NCBI GenBank assembly: GCA_001464505.1
Contig: LNEH01000074.1
Location: forward strand, 1-55,800
DNA: 55,800 nucleotides
Direction: 5' to 3'
Origin: Verrucomicrobia bacterium Ga0077533
GTDB taxonomy: Bacteria; Verrucomicrobiota; Verrucomicrobiia; Opitutales; Opitutaceae
Under the pieces are notes generated by a model, which did not search any database, was not told the origin of the DNA, and was given only the letters and a program-made list of their open reading frames with translations. Positions 41,518 through 49,358 of the stretch are shown piece by piece. The position numbers were made by a program, and so were the translations under genes. The first letter of the stretch is position 1, and each line of letters starts with the position of its first letter.

Positions 41518-42476
41518 CACCCTTCACCTCCAGTCGCGTCCAGTCCGTCACCGCCCAGGGAGAGCGGCGGCTGATTGCCGGCATCCGCCGGTGGCTGGGT
41601 CGGGCGTCGCCCGCGTCACCGTTCGGCATTGGCGATGACTGTGCCGTCATTCCGCCGACCAAGCATCGCCAACTCGTCACCACCGACCCCGTGATCCACG
41701 GTCAGCACTTCGATGCGACCGTGCCGCCGCGCGCGGTGGGTGCCAAGCTCCTCAAGCGCAACCTGAGCGACATCGCCGCCATGGGCGGCCGGCCGGTGGC
41801 CGCCGTCGTTTCCCTGGCCTTGGGGCCGAACACCAGCCTCCGCTGGTTGCGGGAATTTCATCTTGGTCTCGCCGCCTGTGCCCTTAAGCACGGCGTGAAG
41901 ATCGTCGGCGGCGACATCACGCAGGGACCGGCCGGTTTCTTCGGCGCCTTTCTCACCTTGCATGGCGAATCTGCCGGCCGCCGACTCGTCACCCGCAGTG
42001 GGGCCCGATTGGGCGACCTCATCTATGTCACCGGCACACTTGGCGGGAGTCTGCTGGGGCATCATCACCAATTCACGCCCCGGCTCGCCGAGGGCGCGTG
42101 GCTGTCCGAACGCGCGGATGTCCGCGCCATGATGGACGTGAGTGATGGCCTTGCCAAGGACCTCGACTCACTCACGCCCGCCGGACTGATGCCCGCGCTG
42201 CAAGCTTCAGCGATACCCATCAGTGCCGCCGCCCGCCAACGGGCGAAGGCCACCAAACGTTCTCCGCTTTTCCACGCCCTTGGCGACGGCGAGGATTACG
42301 AATTGCTGGTCGTCGCGCGGGCGCTGGCAGACACAACGCGGTTCGAGTCAGCGTGGCGCAAGCGATTCCCCAGGCTGAAGTTGTCCCGCCTCGGCCGTTT
42401 CGTGAGCAATAAAGTCCAATTGCCAGCCGGGGCGTTGCGCCTGAGCGACTATCAAGGTTATGAACACCTGCGCTAA
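41514..42476 (+). CDS. thiL: Thiamine-monophosphate kinase
   Basis: A 320-residue PurM-like kinase producing thiamine diphosphate. Motifs: FGIGDDCAVIPP near the N-terminus, KRNLSDIAAMGGRPVAAVVSLAL, GGDITQGP, MDVSDGLAKDL and GDGEDYELLV. The start overlaps the stop of the CPBP gene. Relevant to the thiamine-dependent transketolase but not linked to it genetically. Confidence 0.94.
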   Translation: MTPFTSSRVQSVTAQGERRLIAGIRRWLGRASPASPFGIGDDCAVIPPTKHRQLVTTDPVIHGQHFDATVPPRAVGAKLLKRNLSDIAAMGGRPVAAVVSLALGPNTSLRWLREFHLGLAACALKHGVKIVGGDITQGPAGFFGAFLTLHGESAGRRLVTRSGARLGDLIYVTGTLGGSLLGHHHQFTPRLAEGAWLSERADVRAMMDVSDGLAKDLDSLTPAGLMPALQASAIPISAAARQRAKATKRSPLFHALGDGEDYELLVVARALADTTRFESAWRKRFPRLKLSRLGRFVSNKVQLPAGALRLSDYQGYEHLR

Positions 42477-42547
42477 TGGTGGAGCGCGTTGACCCCAACG
42501 CGCGTTGAACGTCTTGAGGCCAAGCCGTTCCACCCCAACTCTCAGAC

Positions 42548-43012
42548 ATGAACATTCTCGATCAACTCAAACACGGCGTCACCACGGAATCCGCCGGGCA
42601 GACCCGCGCGTTGGCGGCGGAGCTGGCCGCCGCGCTGCCACCCGACACCGTGCTCGCGCTGCACGGCGACATGGGCGTGGGCAAGACCACCTTCGTGCAG
42701 GGCCTGGCGCAGGGACTCGGCGTGAAGGAGCATGTCACAAGCCCGACCTTCGCCATCTACTCGGTTTACCAAGGCACGGCGCCTGCCCTTCGGAGCCCTG
42801 GCGAAACAGGGCGCAAACTGGTCCACCTCGACGCCTATCGCCTGGAAAGGGAAACCGAAATCGAAGCTCTGCTCCTGGAGGAATATCTGGTCAGCCCGTG
42901 GTGCCTGGCCGTCGAATGGCCGGAAAAAACCGGCACCTGGTTGCCCAAGGAGGCCTGGCACTTGGCGCTGTCGATCGTCGAAGGAGACAAACATCGGCTT
43001 CAGCTACTGTAG
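42548..43012 (+). CDS. tsaE: tRNA threonylcarbamoyladenosine biosynthesis ATPase TsaE
   Basis: A 154-residue P-loop protein required for the t6A37 modification of tRNAs with TsaB and TsaD. Walker A is GDMGVGKTT (residues 40-48), followed by VTSPTFAIYSVYQG, LVHLDAYRLE and VEWPEKTGTWLP. An extra stretch of about 12 residues (TAPALRSPGETG) sits before LVHLDAYR and may be a small insertion. The gene ends where a dispersed GCGGCGGTCTG repeat begins. Confidence 0.93.
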   Translation: MNILDQLKHGVTTESAGQTRALAAELAAALPPDTVLALHGDMGVGKTTFVQGLAQGLGVKEHVTSPTFAIYSVYQGTAPALRSPGETGRKLVHLDAYRLERETEIEALLLEEYLVSPWCLAVEWPEKTGTWLPKEAWHLALSIVEGDKHRLQLL

Positions 43013-43060
43013 CGGCGGTCTGTGACCGCCGAACGACGGCGCTCACCCGCTCGGTTTGAG
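43010..43060. repeat. GCGGCGGTCTG repeat, copy 2
   Basis: TGTAGCGGCGGTCTGTGACC then GCCG, followed by GGCGCTC, overlapping the tsaE stop codon. It matches the unit at 6411-6478 and lies between the convergent tsaE and the 662-residue protein gene, where it could act as a terminator-type hairpin. Confidence 0.55.
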
Positions 43061-43078
43061 CGGGCTTGGAAACTAATT

Positions 43079-45067
43079 TCAGGCTGTGGCCTCAGGCTTG
43101 GACTCCGCCGCCGGGACGACCTCCGGAGCTGGGGCGGCCGGTTCCGGCGATGCGGGCTCGGCAACAACCTCGGCCGGTTTGGCTTCGATCGCAGCAGGTG
43201 CCGGGGCCTCGGGAAAGTCGACCGGGTCGTGCTCTTCGTCGCCAGCCTCGGCTTTCTTCGCAGCCTGCGGAGCCATCGGCGGCGGGGCGAAGAGCTTGCC
43301 GTCGGAAAACTCGGTCACATAGCCCTCCATGACCAGCCAGCGGAGGTCGTTGCTCATCTTGCGGAGCTTTTCGGCCTGTTCGGGTGCCAGAGCCGCAAAC
43401 GGAGTCTGCGACGGCGTTGATCCCTCAGCCGGCTTGCCAGCCGGCTTGTCCGCCATAGCTGTTCCAGCGACGGCGGAAGGCTCGGCGGAGGCAGGGGCGG
43501 GTGGAGGAACCTCGATCGCGAGGAAACTCTTCGGGAGGTTTTTCACGTGCACCATCGGATTCTTCTCAATGAAATCGATGAGCGCGGAGATGGTCTCGGA
43601 GAACACTTGGCCCGGGACGCGGAAGCGGCGCTTGACGGCACAGACGTAGGAGACGCCGCGCGAGCCCTTCTTGAAGATGGTGAAGCCCTCGCGGCGCAGG
43701 CGGCCGCGGAGCGCATTGGCGGTGTCGAGCGGGAAACGGCGCTGGCGCTCCACGTGGCCCTCGAGGGCGCGGCGAATTTCGCCGGGCGGCAGTTTCTCCA
43801 GGAGCTTGCCGTGAAACCGGACATTTTCGACCGCGCGCACAACTTTGTCCCGCGCGTTGGCGAGCAGGTGCAGGCGGGCGTCCTCGATGTTGTCGAAGGT
43901 GAGCGGCGCGGGGGCGTCGGGGACCGGCGTGGTGGCGGCCGCCGCAGCGGCTTGTGGTTCGGTCGGCTTGCCCTCCGTAGCTTCAGCGGAGGAGGGCGCG
44001 GTCTCGGCAGAGACGGTCGGCGCCGCAACCTCCGTTGGCGGATGGGTGACGGGTTTGACCACCGGGGGCTTCCAGGTGTAGCGTGTCGCCTTCTTCATCT
44101 TTTCCATCCACGCCGCGATGACCTCGGGCTCGCGGACGGAGATGATGCTCTCGCGGAAACGCTCAAACGGCATGCGGCCGAGCTTGGCGGCGTGATGCTG
44201 CTGCAGGATCTGCTGGTAGCGATGGTGATTCGGCGGCCCGAGCAGCTCGCCGGTGATGCCGCATTTGTTGATGATCGGGAAATTGCCCTTCGGGGCTTCG
44301 ACCTCAACTTCCTGCATGTCGAAGAAAGCGCCGAGATTGTTGGTGAGCGCGTGCTGGATGGCGGCGTCCTCGGTGTCGAACGGGAGGTGGTCCGGCAGCG
44401 ACATGAACATCGGGTTGGGCTTGTTGGACCCGGGCTGTTTCGCCGGCGCGGCGCCCTCGGCAACCGGGGCCGGACGTTCGGGGCGTTCCGGGCGGGCCCG
44501 CTGGACCACGACGACAAAGCGGTCGTTCTTTTCCAACACGGCCTTGGTGATCTCGAACAACTGGTAGGTGCGGCACGAGGCGCGCACGGCTTTCACCAGG
44601 GCGGCGAAACCGGTGTCCTCGGGGTAGCAGGTAGCCACAAAATACGGGCTGACGTAGGGCGCGCGGTCAAACTGGTGGCCGCCTTCGCGCCGGTCGTGAC
44701 CTTCCCGACGCTCACCGCCCTGGAACTCGCGGCGCGGCCCGTCTTCGCGGCGCTCAAAACGGCGGCGCTCGCCACCTGGCGGCTGGCCTTCCCGGGCCGG
44801 AGCTCCGGGCGCGGGGCCCGGACCGCCCGGCGCAGGGCCGGCGGGCTTGCGGAAGACCCGGCGATCGCGCGCCGGCGCCCCGTGCCCGCCGCCGTCGTCG
44901 CGGCGGGGTGGCCGGTCGCCGCGGTCGTTGTCGCGATCGCGACGGCCGGGGGAGACCGGCTTCACCTCGGTCCATTGGGTGCCGAAGTTAAAGGTCTGCA
45001 ACTGGCTGAGGTCGATTTTATTCAACCCCTGCTCGTTGGGTTCGTTCGCAGGCTGGGAGTCGTCCAT
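43079..45067 (-). CDS. 662-aa protein with RG-rich N-terminus, unknown function
   Basis: No named family recognised. Architecture: a short acidic start (MDDSQPANEPNEQGLNKIDL), an Arg/Gly/Pro/Asp-rich disordered zone (about 40-140, many RR, RGDR and GGERR units) like RNA-binding tails, a folded domain starting PYVSPYFVATCYPEDTGFAALVKAVRAS, a second segment with PIINKCGITGELLGPPNHHRYQQ, an Ala/Pro linker, a further folded part (LLANARDKVVRAVENVRFHGKLLEKLPPGEIRRALEGHVERQRRF) and a Pro/Ala/Glu-rich tail. The linker includes SSAEATEGK, coded by a dispersed palindrome (43971-43997). A nucleic-acid role is plausible by composition, unproven. It is isolated, ending convergently with tsaE. Confidence 0.75.
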   Translation of the reverse strand: MDDSQPANEPNEQGLNKIDLSQLQTFNFGTQWTEVKPVSPGRRDRDNDRGDRPPRRDDGGGHGAPARDRRVFRKPAGPAPGGPGPAPGAPAREGQPPGGERRRFERREDGPRREFQGGERREGHDRREGGHQFDRAPYVSPYFVATCYPEDTGFAALVKAVRASCRTYQLFEITKAVLEKNDRFVVVVQRARPERPERPAPVAEGAAPAKQPGSNKPNPMFMSLPDHLPFDTEDAAIQHALTNNLGAFFDMQEVEVEAPKGNFPIINKCGITGELLGPPNHHRYQQILQQHHAAKLGRMPFERFRESIISVREPEVIAAWMEKMKKATRYTWKPPVVKPVTHPPTEVAAPTVSAETAPSSAEATEGKPTEPQAAAAAATTPVPDAPAPLTFDNIEDARLHLLANARDKVVRAVENVRFHGKLLEKLPPGEIRRALEGHVERQRRFPLDTANALRGRLRREGFTIFKKGSRGVSYVCAVKRRFRVPGQVFSETISALIDFIEKNPMVHVKNLPKSFLAIEVPPPAPASAEPSAVAGTAMADKPAGKPAEGSTPSQTPFAALAPEQAEKLRKMSNDLRWLVMEGYVTEFSDGKLFAPPPMAPQAAKKAEAGDEEHDPVDFPEAPAPAAIEAKPAEVVAEPASPEPAAPAPEVVPAAESKPEATA
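43971..43997. repeat. GTAGCTTCAGCGGA palindrome inside the 662-aa gene
   Basis: CCCTCCGTAGCTTCAGCGGA followed by GGAGGGC belongs to the GAAGCCTTGGCG family of palindromes seen next to both tRNA genes. In frame it adds SSAEATEG to the linker of the 662-residue protein. Confidence 0.55.
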
Positions 45068-45164
45068 GTAAGGGCGGAAAACGGGCGTGGTTACCCGGTA
45101 AGTCTCGGAGGATGGCTTGGTGTTCCGCTACGTCAGGTCGGACGCGCGGTAAAGTGGTAGTTTT

Positions 45165-45202
45165 CCCCGAGATGAAACCGCGAAGCAAGCGCATTTCGGG
45201 GC
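45165..45202. other. Stem-loop upstream of tRNA-Leu
   Basis: CCCCGAGATG and CATTTCGGGG pair around a 17-nt loop and are followed by CTTT. It lies between the 662-residue gene promoter region and tRNA-Leu. It could be a terminator or regulatory hairpin; nothing more can be said. Confidence 0.35.
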
Positions 45203-45252
45203 TTTACAAGCTCCGGTCGATTTACCTAAGTCACCGCTCCTATCGTTGGAAC

Positions 45253-45337
45253 GCTCGGGTGGTGGAATTGGTAGACACACACGTTTGAGGTGCGTGTGCC
45301 GTAAGGCGTGCAGGTTCGAGTCCTGTCCCGAGCACCA
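45253..45337 (+). tRNA. tRNA-Leu (GAG)
   Basis: An 85-nt class II tRNA with an encoded CCA. Acceptor GCTCGGG pairs with CCCGAGC, D arm GGTGGAATTGGTAGACAC, anticodon stem CACGT/GCGTG around TTGAGGT (anticodon GAG), long variable arm TGCCGTAAGGCGT and T arm GGTTCGAGTCC. Confidence 0.93.
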
Positions 45338-45338
45338 G

Positions 45339-45375
45339 CCTTCGCTCCGGCGGAGCTTCGGCTGGCAGGCCAGCC
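45339..45375. repeat. CCTTCGCTCC repeat, copy 1 (left of GIY-YIG gene)
   Basis: CCTTCGCTCCGGCGGAGCTT then CGGCTGGCAGGCCAGCC. It has a near copy, same orientation, at 45702-45737. The two copies bracket the GIY-YIG gene body. Confidence 0.7.
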
Positions 45376-45417
45376 CGCAGAAATGGAAAAGATCCCCGCC
45401 GCGCGGCGGCGAAGGCT

Positions 45418-45449
45418 GCCGTCCGTAGCCTTGGCGTAGGACGGCTTTT
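45418..45449 (+). terminator. Terminator hairpin after tRNA-Leu
   Basis: GCCGTCC and GGACGGC form a 7-bp stem around GTAGCCTTGGCGTA, followed by TTTTCCC. The loop is the core of the GAAGCCTTGGCG repeat family, so a dispersed repeat serves as terminator here. Confidence 0.65.
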
Positions 45450-45465
45450 CCCTCACGCTGTCGTC

Positions 45466-45807
45466 ATGACTTACGTCTACCTCATCGAAAGCACCTTGCA
45501 GAGGCAGCAGCATTACGTGGGCGTCACTCCCGACCTGAAGCAGCGCTTGACCGATGACAACGATGGCAAGTCGCCGCACACCCGCAAATTCAGGCCGTGG
45601 AACCTGGTCGCCTACATTGGGTTTGCCGACGAACCGACGGCGCATGCTTTCGAAAAGTATCTCAAAAGCGGCTCGGGGAAGGCGTTTCTTCGGAAACGCT
45701 TCCTTCGCTCCAGCGGAGCTTTGGCTGGTAGGCCAGCTCCCGGTAAGCGAAGTTACGGCCGTGAGTGGTGGCGAGGGTATGTCGGGAATCCCGTCCAACG
45801 CATTTGA
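45466..45807 (+). CDS. GIY-YIG nuclease-superfamily protein
   Basis: A 113-residue single-domain UPF0213/YhbQ-like protein. The GIY-YIG core reads VYLIES ... HYVGVTPDLKQRL (a VYL/YVG variant), then HTRKFRPWNLVAYIGFADEPTAHAFEKYLKSGSGKAFLRKRF. The C-terminal residues from about 80 (SSGALAGRPAPGKRS) are coded by the repeat at 45702-45737, so the natural tail has been replaced or extended. It lies between tRNA-Leu and the serine acetyltransferase gene, framed by direct repeats. Possible role in DNA processing; not established. Confidence 0.85.
   Translation: MTYVYLIESTLQRQQHYVGVTPDLKQRLTDDNDGKSPHTRKFRPWNLVAYIGFADEPTAHAFEKYLKSGSGKAFLRKRFLRSSGALAGRPAPGKRSYGREWWRGYVGNPVQRI
45702..45737. repeat. CCTTCGCTCC repeat, copy 2 (in GIY-YIG 3-prime end)
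   Basis: CCTTCGCTCCAGCGGAGCTT then TGGCTGGTAGGCCAGC, nearly identical to 45339-45375 and in the same orientation. It supplies coding sequence for the GIY-YIG C-terminus. Confidence 0.7.
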
Positions 45808-45843
45808 CCGCAACTCTTTTTTGGGGAAGCTTCTCCCGCTGCC

Positions 45844-46761
45844 ATGACCATGACCCCCGACGCCATCAAACAGGCCCTGTTGCAATCCTATGCCAGTGAC
45901 GGCGGCATCAACCATCTCGATGGCGTCAACCTGCCCTCGCAGGACAGTGTGGCCGAGCTGGCCCGCAACTTCATGCACGTGCTTTTCCCGGGTTATTTCG
46001 AGAACACGAGTCTCGCGAAGAGCGATGTGCCCGCCTGGCTCAATGGCATGCTGTCCAAAATCGACGCGCAACTCACCACCGAAGTCGAGAAGAGCCTGCT
46101 TTTCGCCAAGGATCCCGCCCCGGCGGCCAACGCGCGACGCATCACCACCGCGCTGCTGGCCAAACTGCCGGATATTCGCCGTGTCGTGCAGACCGACGTC
46201 AATGCCGCCTACACCGGCGACCCGGCGGCACGCTCCGTTGAGGAGATCATTCTCGCCTACCCCTGCGTGCTGGCCATCTCGCTCCAGCGCATCGCCCACG
46301 TCCTCTACGGGCTCGGGGTGCCCTTGCTGCCGCGCATGTTGACCGAATACGGCCACGAGCGCACGGGCGTTGATCTCCATCCGGGCGCGAAGATCGGCTC
46401 CCACTTCTTCATCGATCACTGCGTGGGCGTCGTCATCGGAGAGACCGCCGCGATCGGCAATCACGTCAAACTCTACCAAGGCGTCACGCTCGGCGCAAAG
46501 TCCTTCGAGGTCGATGGCGCGGGCAACCCGGTCAAGGGCGTCAAGCGCCACCCCGACATCGGCGACCACGTCACCATCTACGCCCACGCGACGATCCTCG
46601 GCGGCGAAACCCGCATTGGCGAACACACCGTCATAGGGGGCAACGTCTGGCTGCTCGAGTCTGTCGCCGCCCACAGCGTTGTTTATTTCAAGGGCGACGA
46701 CCTCGTCATCCGGCCGCGCCGCGCCCAGGAGACGGTCTTGGGAGGCGACTGGACAATTTGA
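45844..46761 (+). CDS. epsC: Serine O-acetyltransferase
   Basis: A 305-residue left-handed beta-helix acetyltransferase of the CysE/EpsC group. It makes O-acetylserine, the acceptor for sulfide in cysteine synthesis. Motifs: RIAHVLYGLGVPLLPRMLTEYGHERTGVDLHPGAKIGSHFFIDH, GVVIGETAAIGNHVKLYQGVTLGA, and hexapeptide repeats to GGNVWLLESV. An N-terminal helical domain of about 150 residues is typical of the EpsC form. It lies next to, and convergent with, the sulfate assimilation operon, which fits the pathway. Confidence 0.9.
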   Translation: MTMTPDAIKQALLQSYASDGGINHLDGVNLPSQDSVAELARNFMHVLFPGYFENTSLAKSDVPAWLNGMLSKIDAQLTTEVEKSLLFAKDPAPAANARRITTALLAKLPDIRRVVQTDVNAAYTGDPAARSVEEIILAYPCVLAISLQRIAHVLYGLGVPLLPRMLTEYGHERTGVDLHPGAKIGSHFFIDHCVGVVIGETAAIGNHVKLYQGVTLGAKSFEVDGAGNPVKGVKRHPDIGDHVTIYAHATILGGETRIGEHTVIGGNVWLLESVAAHSVVYFKGDDLVIRPRRAQETVLGGDWTI

Positions 46762-46804
46762 GCGGGCCGCGACGCGATCAGTCGCGCCGAGCAGCCCCGG
46801 GCGG

Positions 46805-47218
46805 TCAGATGTGATACATCTCGGCTTCGCGATGCACGGAAAGCGACTCCAGGGTGTAACTGCCGGCGCGCTCGGCCACAAGTTGGCGGAGCTCGGTCCA
46901 GACTTGGCGCATCCGGCGGCCGGAGCGACCGCCGTGGTTGCCACTCAGTTCGAGCAGTTCGCCCTCGGTGGCCTTGATGATGTCGCGGAGGGTGATGCGA
47001 TCAGGAGCCCGGGCGAGGAGGAAACCGCCTTGCACGCCGCGTTTGCTGACCACGAGCCCGCCGCTTTTCAACTCGCCGAGGAGCTGGGCGAGAAAGTTCG
47101 CCGGCACTTCCTCGATTTTTGCCAATTCCTCGATGCGGGCCAGCTCGCCGCGGCTGTGGCGCCGCGCGAGTTCGCAGAGTATCCGGCAGGCGTATTCGAG
47201 TTTGACGGTGATTTTCAA
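46805..47218 (-). CDS. Rrf2-family transcriptional regulator (CymR-like)
   Basis: A 137-residue winged-helix protein: MKITVKLEYACRILCELARRHSRGELARIEELAKIEEVPANFLAQLLGELKSGGLVVSKRGVQGGFLLAR is the Rrf2 DNA-binding domain. The three cysteines that bind an Fe-S cluster in IscR are absent (only C11 and C15 occur, at the N-terminus). This makes it more like CymR, which senses the cysteine synthase/O-acetylserine state. It follows the TauE gene on the minus strand at the end of the sulfate operon and opposite epsC, so a role in sulfur regulation is plausible. Confidence 0.88.
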   Translation of the reverse strand: MKITVKLEYACRILCELARRHSRGELARIEELAKIEEVPANFLAQLLGELKSGGLVVSKRGVQGGFLLARAPDRITLRDIIKATEGELLELSGNHGGRSGRRMRQVWTELRQLVAERAGSYTLESLSVHREAEMYHI

Positions 47219-47276
47219 GCCACCGCAGTCAGGCAGCCGAGCAGGCAGGCGGCAATGCTTTTGGCACGCTGGCGAC

Positions 47277-48017
47277 TCAGGTTAGCGCATGCCACAGGGT
47301 GCGCACACTGAGTGTGATCACCAGAGCACCGACCAGGACCATGAACGGCCGGCGCGGCACCCGGCCGCAGAGCCAGGCGCCCAGGGGCGCGGCGAGCAGC
47401 CCGCCCAGCGCCAGCGCCACCATGATTTTCCAGTAGCCCAGACCGAGAGTGGCCAGAAAGACCGCCGAGGAGGCCAGCGTCACGAAGAACTCCACGGCGT
47501 TCACACTGCCGATGGTCGCGCGCACGTCGTTGCCGCGGGCGAGCAAATTGGAGGTCACGATCGCGCCCCACCCACCGCCGCCGATGGCGTCGAGCAGCGC
47601 GCCGCAGAAAGCGAGGGGCGTGAGGTGCGTGGTGACCTCCCGGGGGACGAAATCACGAAATGCCTTGGCTATGATATAGAGGCCGAGCAGCAGCAGATAG
47701 CCTGCAATCCAAGGTTTGATGGCCTCGCCGGAGATGGCGGTGAGGACGTAGGCGCCGATGAGGGCGCCCACCACACCCGGCAGGAGCAGCCGGCGAAACA
47801 GGGTCTTGCTGATGTTGCCGAAGGCGCGGTGCGACAACGCGGACGCGCCGGTGGTGAAACACTCGGCGGCATGCACGGTGGCGCTGGCGGCGGCGGGTGG
47901 CACGCCCACACTCATCAACAGGCTCGAAGCGGTGATGCCGAATGCCATCCCCAACGCACCATCGACCACCTGTGCGAGAAATCCGGCGGCGAAATAATAC
48001 CACAATTCGGATGTCAT
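47277..48017 (-). CDS. TauE/SafE (TSUP) family sulfite exporter-like permease
   Basis: A 246-residue membrane protein with about eight helices. The duplicated TSUP motif is visible as FAAGFLAQVVDGALGMAFGITASSLLMSVGVPPAAASATVHAAE and, in the second half, LDAIGGGGWGAIVTSNLLARG. TSUP proteins move sulfite, sulfonates or other sulfur anions. The start overlaps the cysN stop by four bases, so it is a member of the sulfate operon and may import sulfate or export excess sulfite. Confidence 0.9.
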   Translation of the reverse strand: MTSELWYYFAAGFLAQVVDGALGMAFGITASSLLMSVGVPPAAASATVHAAECFTTGASALSHRAFGNISKTLFRRLLLPGVVGALIGAYVLTAISGEAIKPWIAGYLLLLGLYIIAKAFRDFVPREVTTHLTPLAFCGALLDAIGGGGWGAIVTSNLLARGNDVRATIGSVNAVEFFVTLASSAVFLATLGLGYWKIMVALALGGLLAAPLGAWLCGRVPRRPFMVLVGALVITLSVRTLWHALT

Positions 48018-49351
48018 ATGGTGTAGTCGGTGGGCTCGGAACAGAGAGTTTGGGTGGGCGGGTGCAGCATACCAGCCCCGACGGTGGCGTTGGTGCCGGG
48101 TTCAATCAAGAGAAAGGAGCCGGTCAGGCGGTTGGTGGCGTAGCCGTCAAAGAATACCGGGCGGGCGGTGCGCAACCGGATCTCGCCGAGGTCATTCAAG
48201 CCGAGTGCATCGGGCGCGATCCTGGTCTCGAGTGAAGCGATGTCGAGCCGGTGCTCGATCTCGGTGACGACCGCCGGCACCGTATTGGTGGTATGCTTAA
48301 ACAGGAGTTTGTGGCCGCGCCGCAGCGGGCGCGGATGCATCCAGCAGATCCGGGCATGCAGATCGGTGCCGCCACCGGGTAGATTCTCCAGACCCACGAG
48401 CATGCTGCCGCGGCTGATGTCGATGTCGTGTTCCAACCTCAGGGTGACGGATTGGGGGCAGAACGCTTCCTCCACCGGGCCGTCAAAAGTATGGATCTCC
48501 TTGACCCGTGTCCGCAGTCCGCCCGGCAGGGCGACGACCGCCTGGCCCCGGCGCACGATGCCGCCCGCGATCTGCCCGCTGAATCCGCGGAAGTCGTGGT
48601 GTCGCGCGTCGCCTGGCTGGTTGGGCCGGTTGACCCATTGCACGGGCAGCCGGAAATCCTGTAGGTTCCAATCGCTGCCAATGTGGACTTGCTCGAGATG
48701 CCCCAGGAGCGTCGGACCCGCATACCACGCTGTATGAGGCGAGCGTTCGACGACATTGTCGCCGTTCAACGCGCTGAGCGGTATGAACTGCACATCCTTC
48801 ATGTCGAGCCGCGGCAGAAACGCCTCGAATTGCGCCCGGATTTCCAGGAAGCGCTCCTCGCTCCAGCCGACCAGATCCATCTTGTTCACGGCCACCACGA
48901 GGTGCGGGATGCGCAGCAGCGCGGCGATGGCGGTGTGGCGGCGGCTTTGCTCGATCACCCCGGTGCGCGCGTCAACGAGGACGATGGCGAGGTTGGCCAG
49001 GCTCGCGCCGGTCACCATGTTGCGCGTGTATTGGACGTGCCCGGGAGTGTCGGCGATGATGAACTTCCGGCGGGGGGTGGCGAAGTAGCGGTAGGCGACG
49101 TCGATCGTGATGCCCTGTTCACGTTCGGCCCGCAGGCCGTCGGTGAGGTTGGCCAGGTTGATCCGGCCGCCGCCGGACAGGTCGGCCGAACGCTCGAGCG
49201 CCTCCAGTTGATCCTCCATGAGCGACTTCGTGTCGTAGAGCAGCCGGCCGATGAGCGTGGACTTGCCGTCGTCGACGCTGCCGCACGTGTTAAAACGCAG
49301 GATGTCGGCCACCGGCTGCGCGGACAGGGGCATGATCATGGCGTGCTGCAT
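48014..49351 (-). CDS. cysN: Sulfate adenylyltransferase large subunit (GTPase)
   Basis: A 445-residue translation-factor-like GTPase. P-loop GSVDDGKST (24-32), effector region DGLRAEREQGITIDVAYRYF, G3 DTPGHVQYTRNM and G4 NKMDL. CysN drives APS formation by CysD through GTP hydrolysis. No fused CysC kinase domain follows. The start is 7 nt after the cysD stop, and the stop overlaps the TauE gene. Confidence 0.95.
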   Translation of the reverse strand: MQHAMIMPLSAQPVADILRFNTCGSVDDGKSTLIGRLLYDTKSLMEDQLEALERSADLSGGGRINLANLTDGLRAEREQGITIDVAYRYFATPRRKFIIADTPGHVQYTRNMVTGASLANLAIVLVDARTGVIEQSRRHTAIAALLRIPHLVVAVNKMDLVGWSEERFLEIRAQFEAFLPRLDMKDVQFIPLSALNGDNVVERSPHTAWYAGPTLLGHLEQVHIGSDWNLQDFRLPVQWVNRPNQPGDARHHDFRGFSGQIAGGIVRRGQAVVALPGGLRTRVKEIHTFDGPVEEAFCPQSVTLRLEHDIDISRGSMLVGLENLPGGGTDLHARICWMHPRPLRRGHKLLFKHTTNTVPAVVTEIEHRLDIASLETRIAPDALGLNDLGEIRLRTARPVFFDGYATNRLTGSFLLIEPGTNATVGAGMLHPPTQTLCSEPTDYTI

Positions 49352-49358
49352 TGGTGAA

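Noticed and set aside
43547-45160. A 537-codon plus-strand frame opposite the 662-aa protein
   Set aside because: Which strand codes was considered because the 662-aa protein is unnamed. The minus frame has clear domain-like segments and acidic/RG tails; the plus frame looks like repetitive antisense translation.
45172-45288. Small basic ORF (MKPRSKRISGLYKL...) upstream of tRNA-Leu
   Set aside because: It overlaps the tRNA gene and its start lies within a stem-loop; a coding role is not supported.
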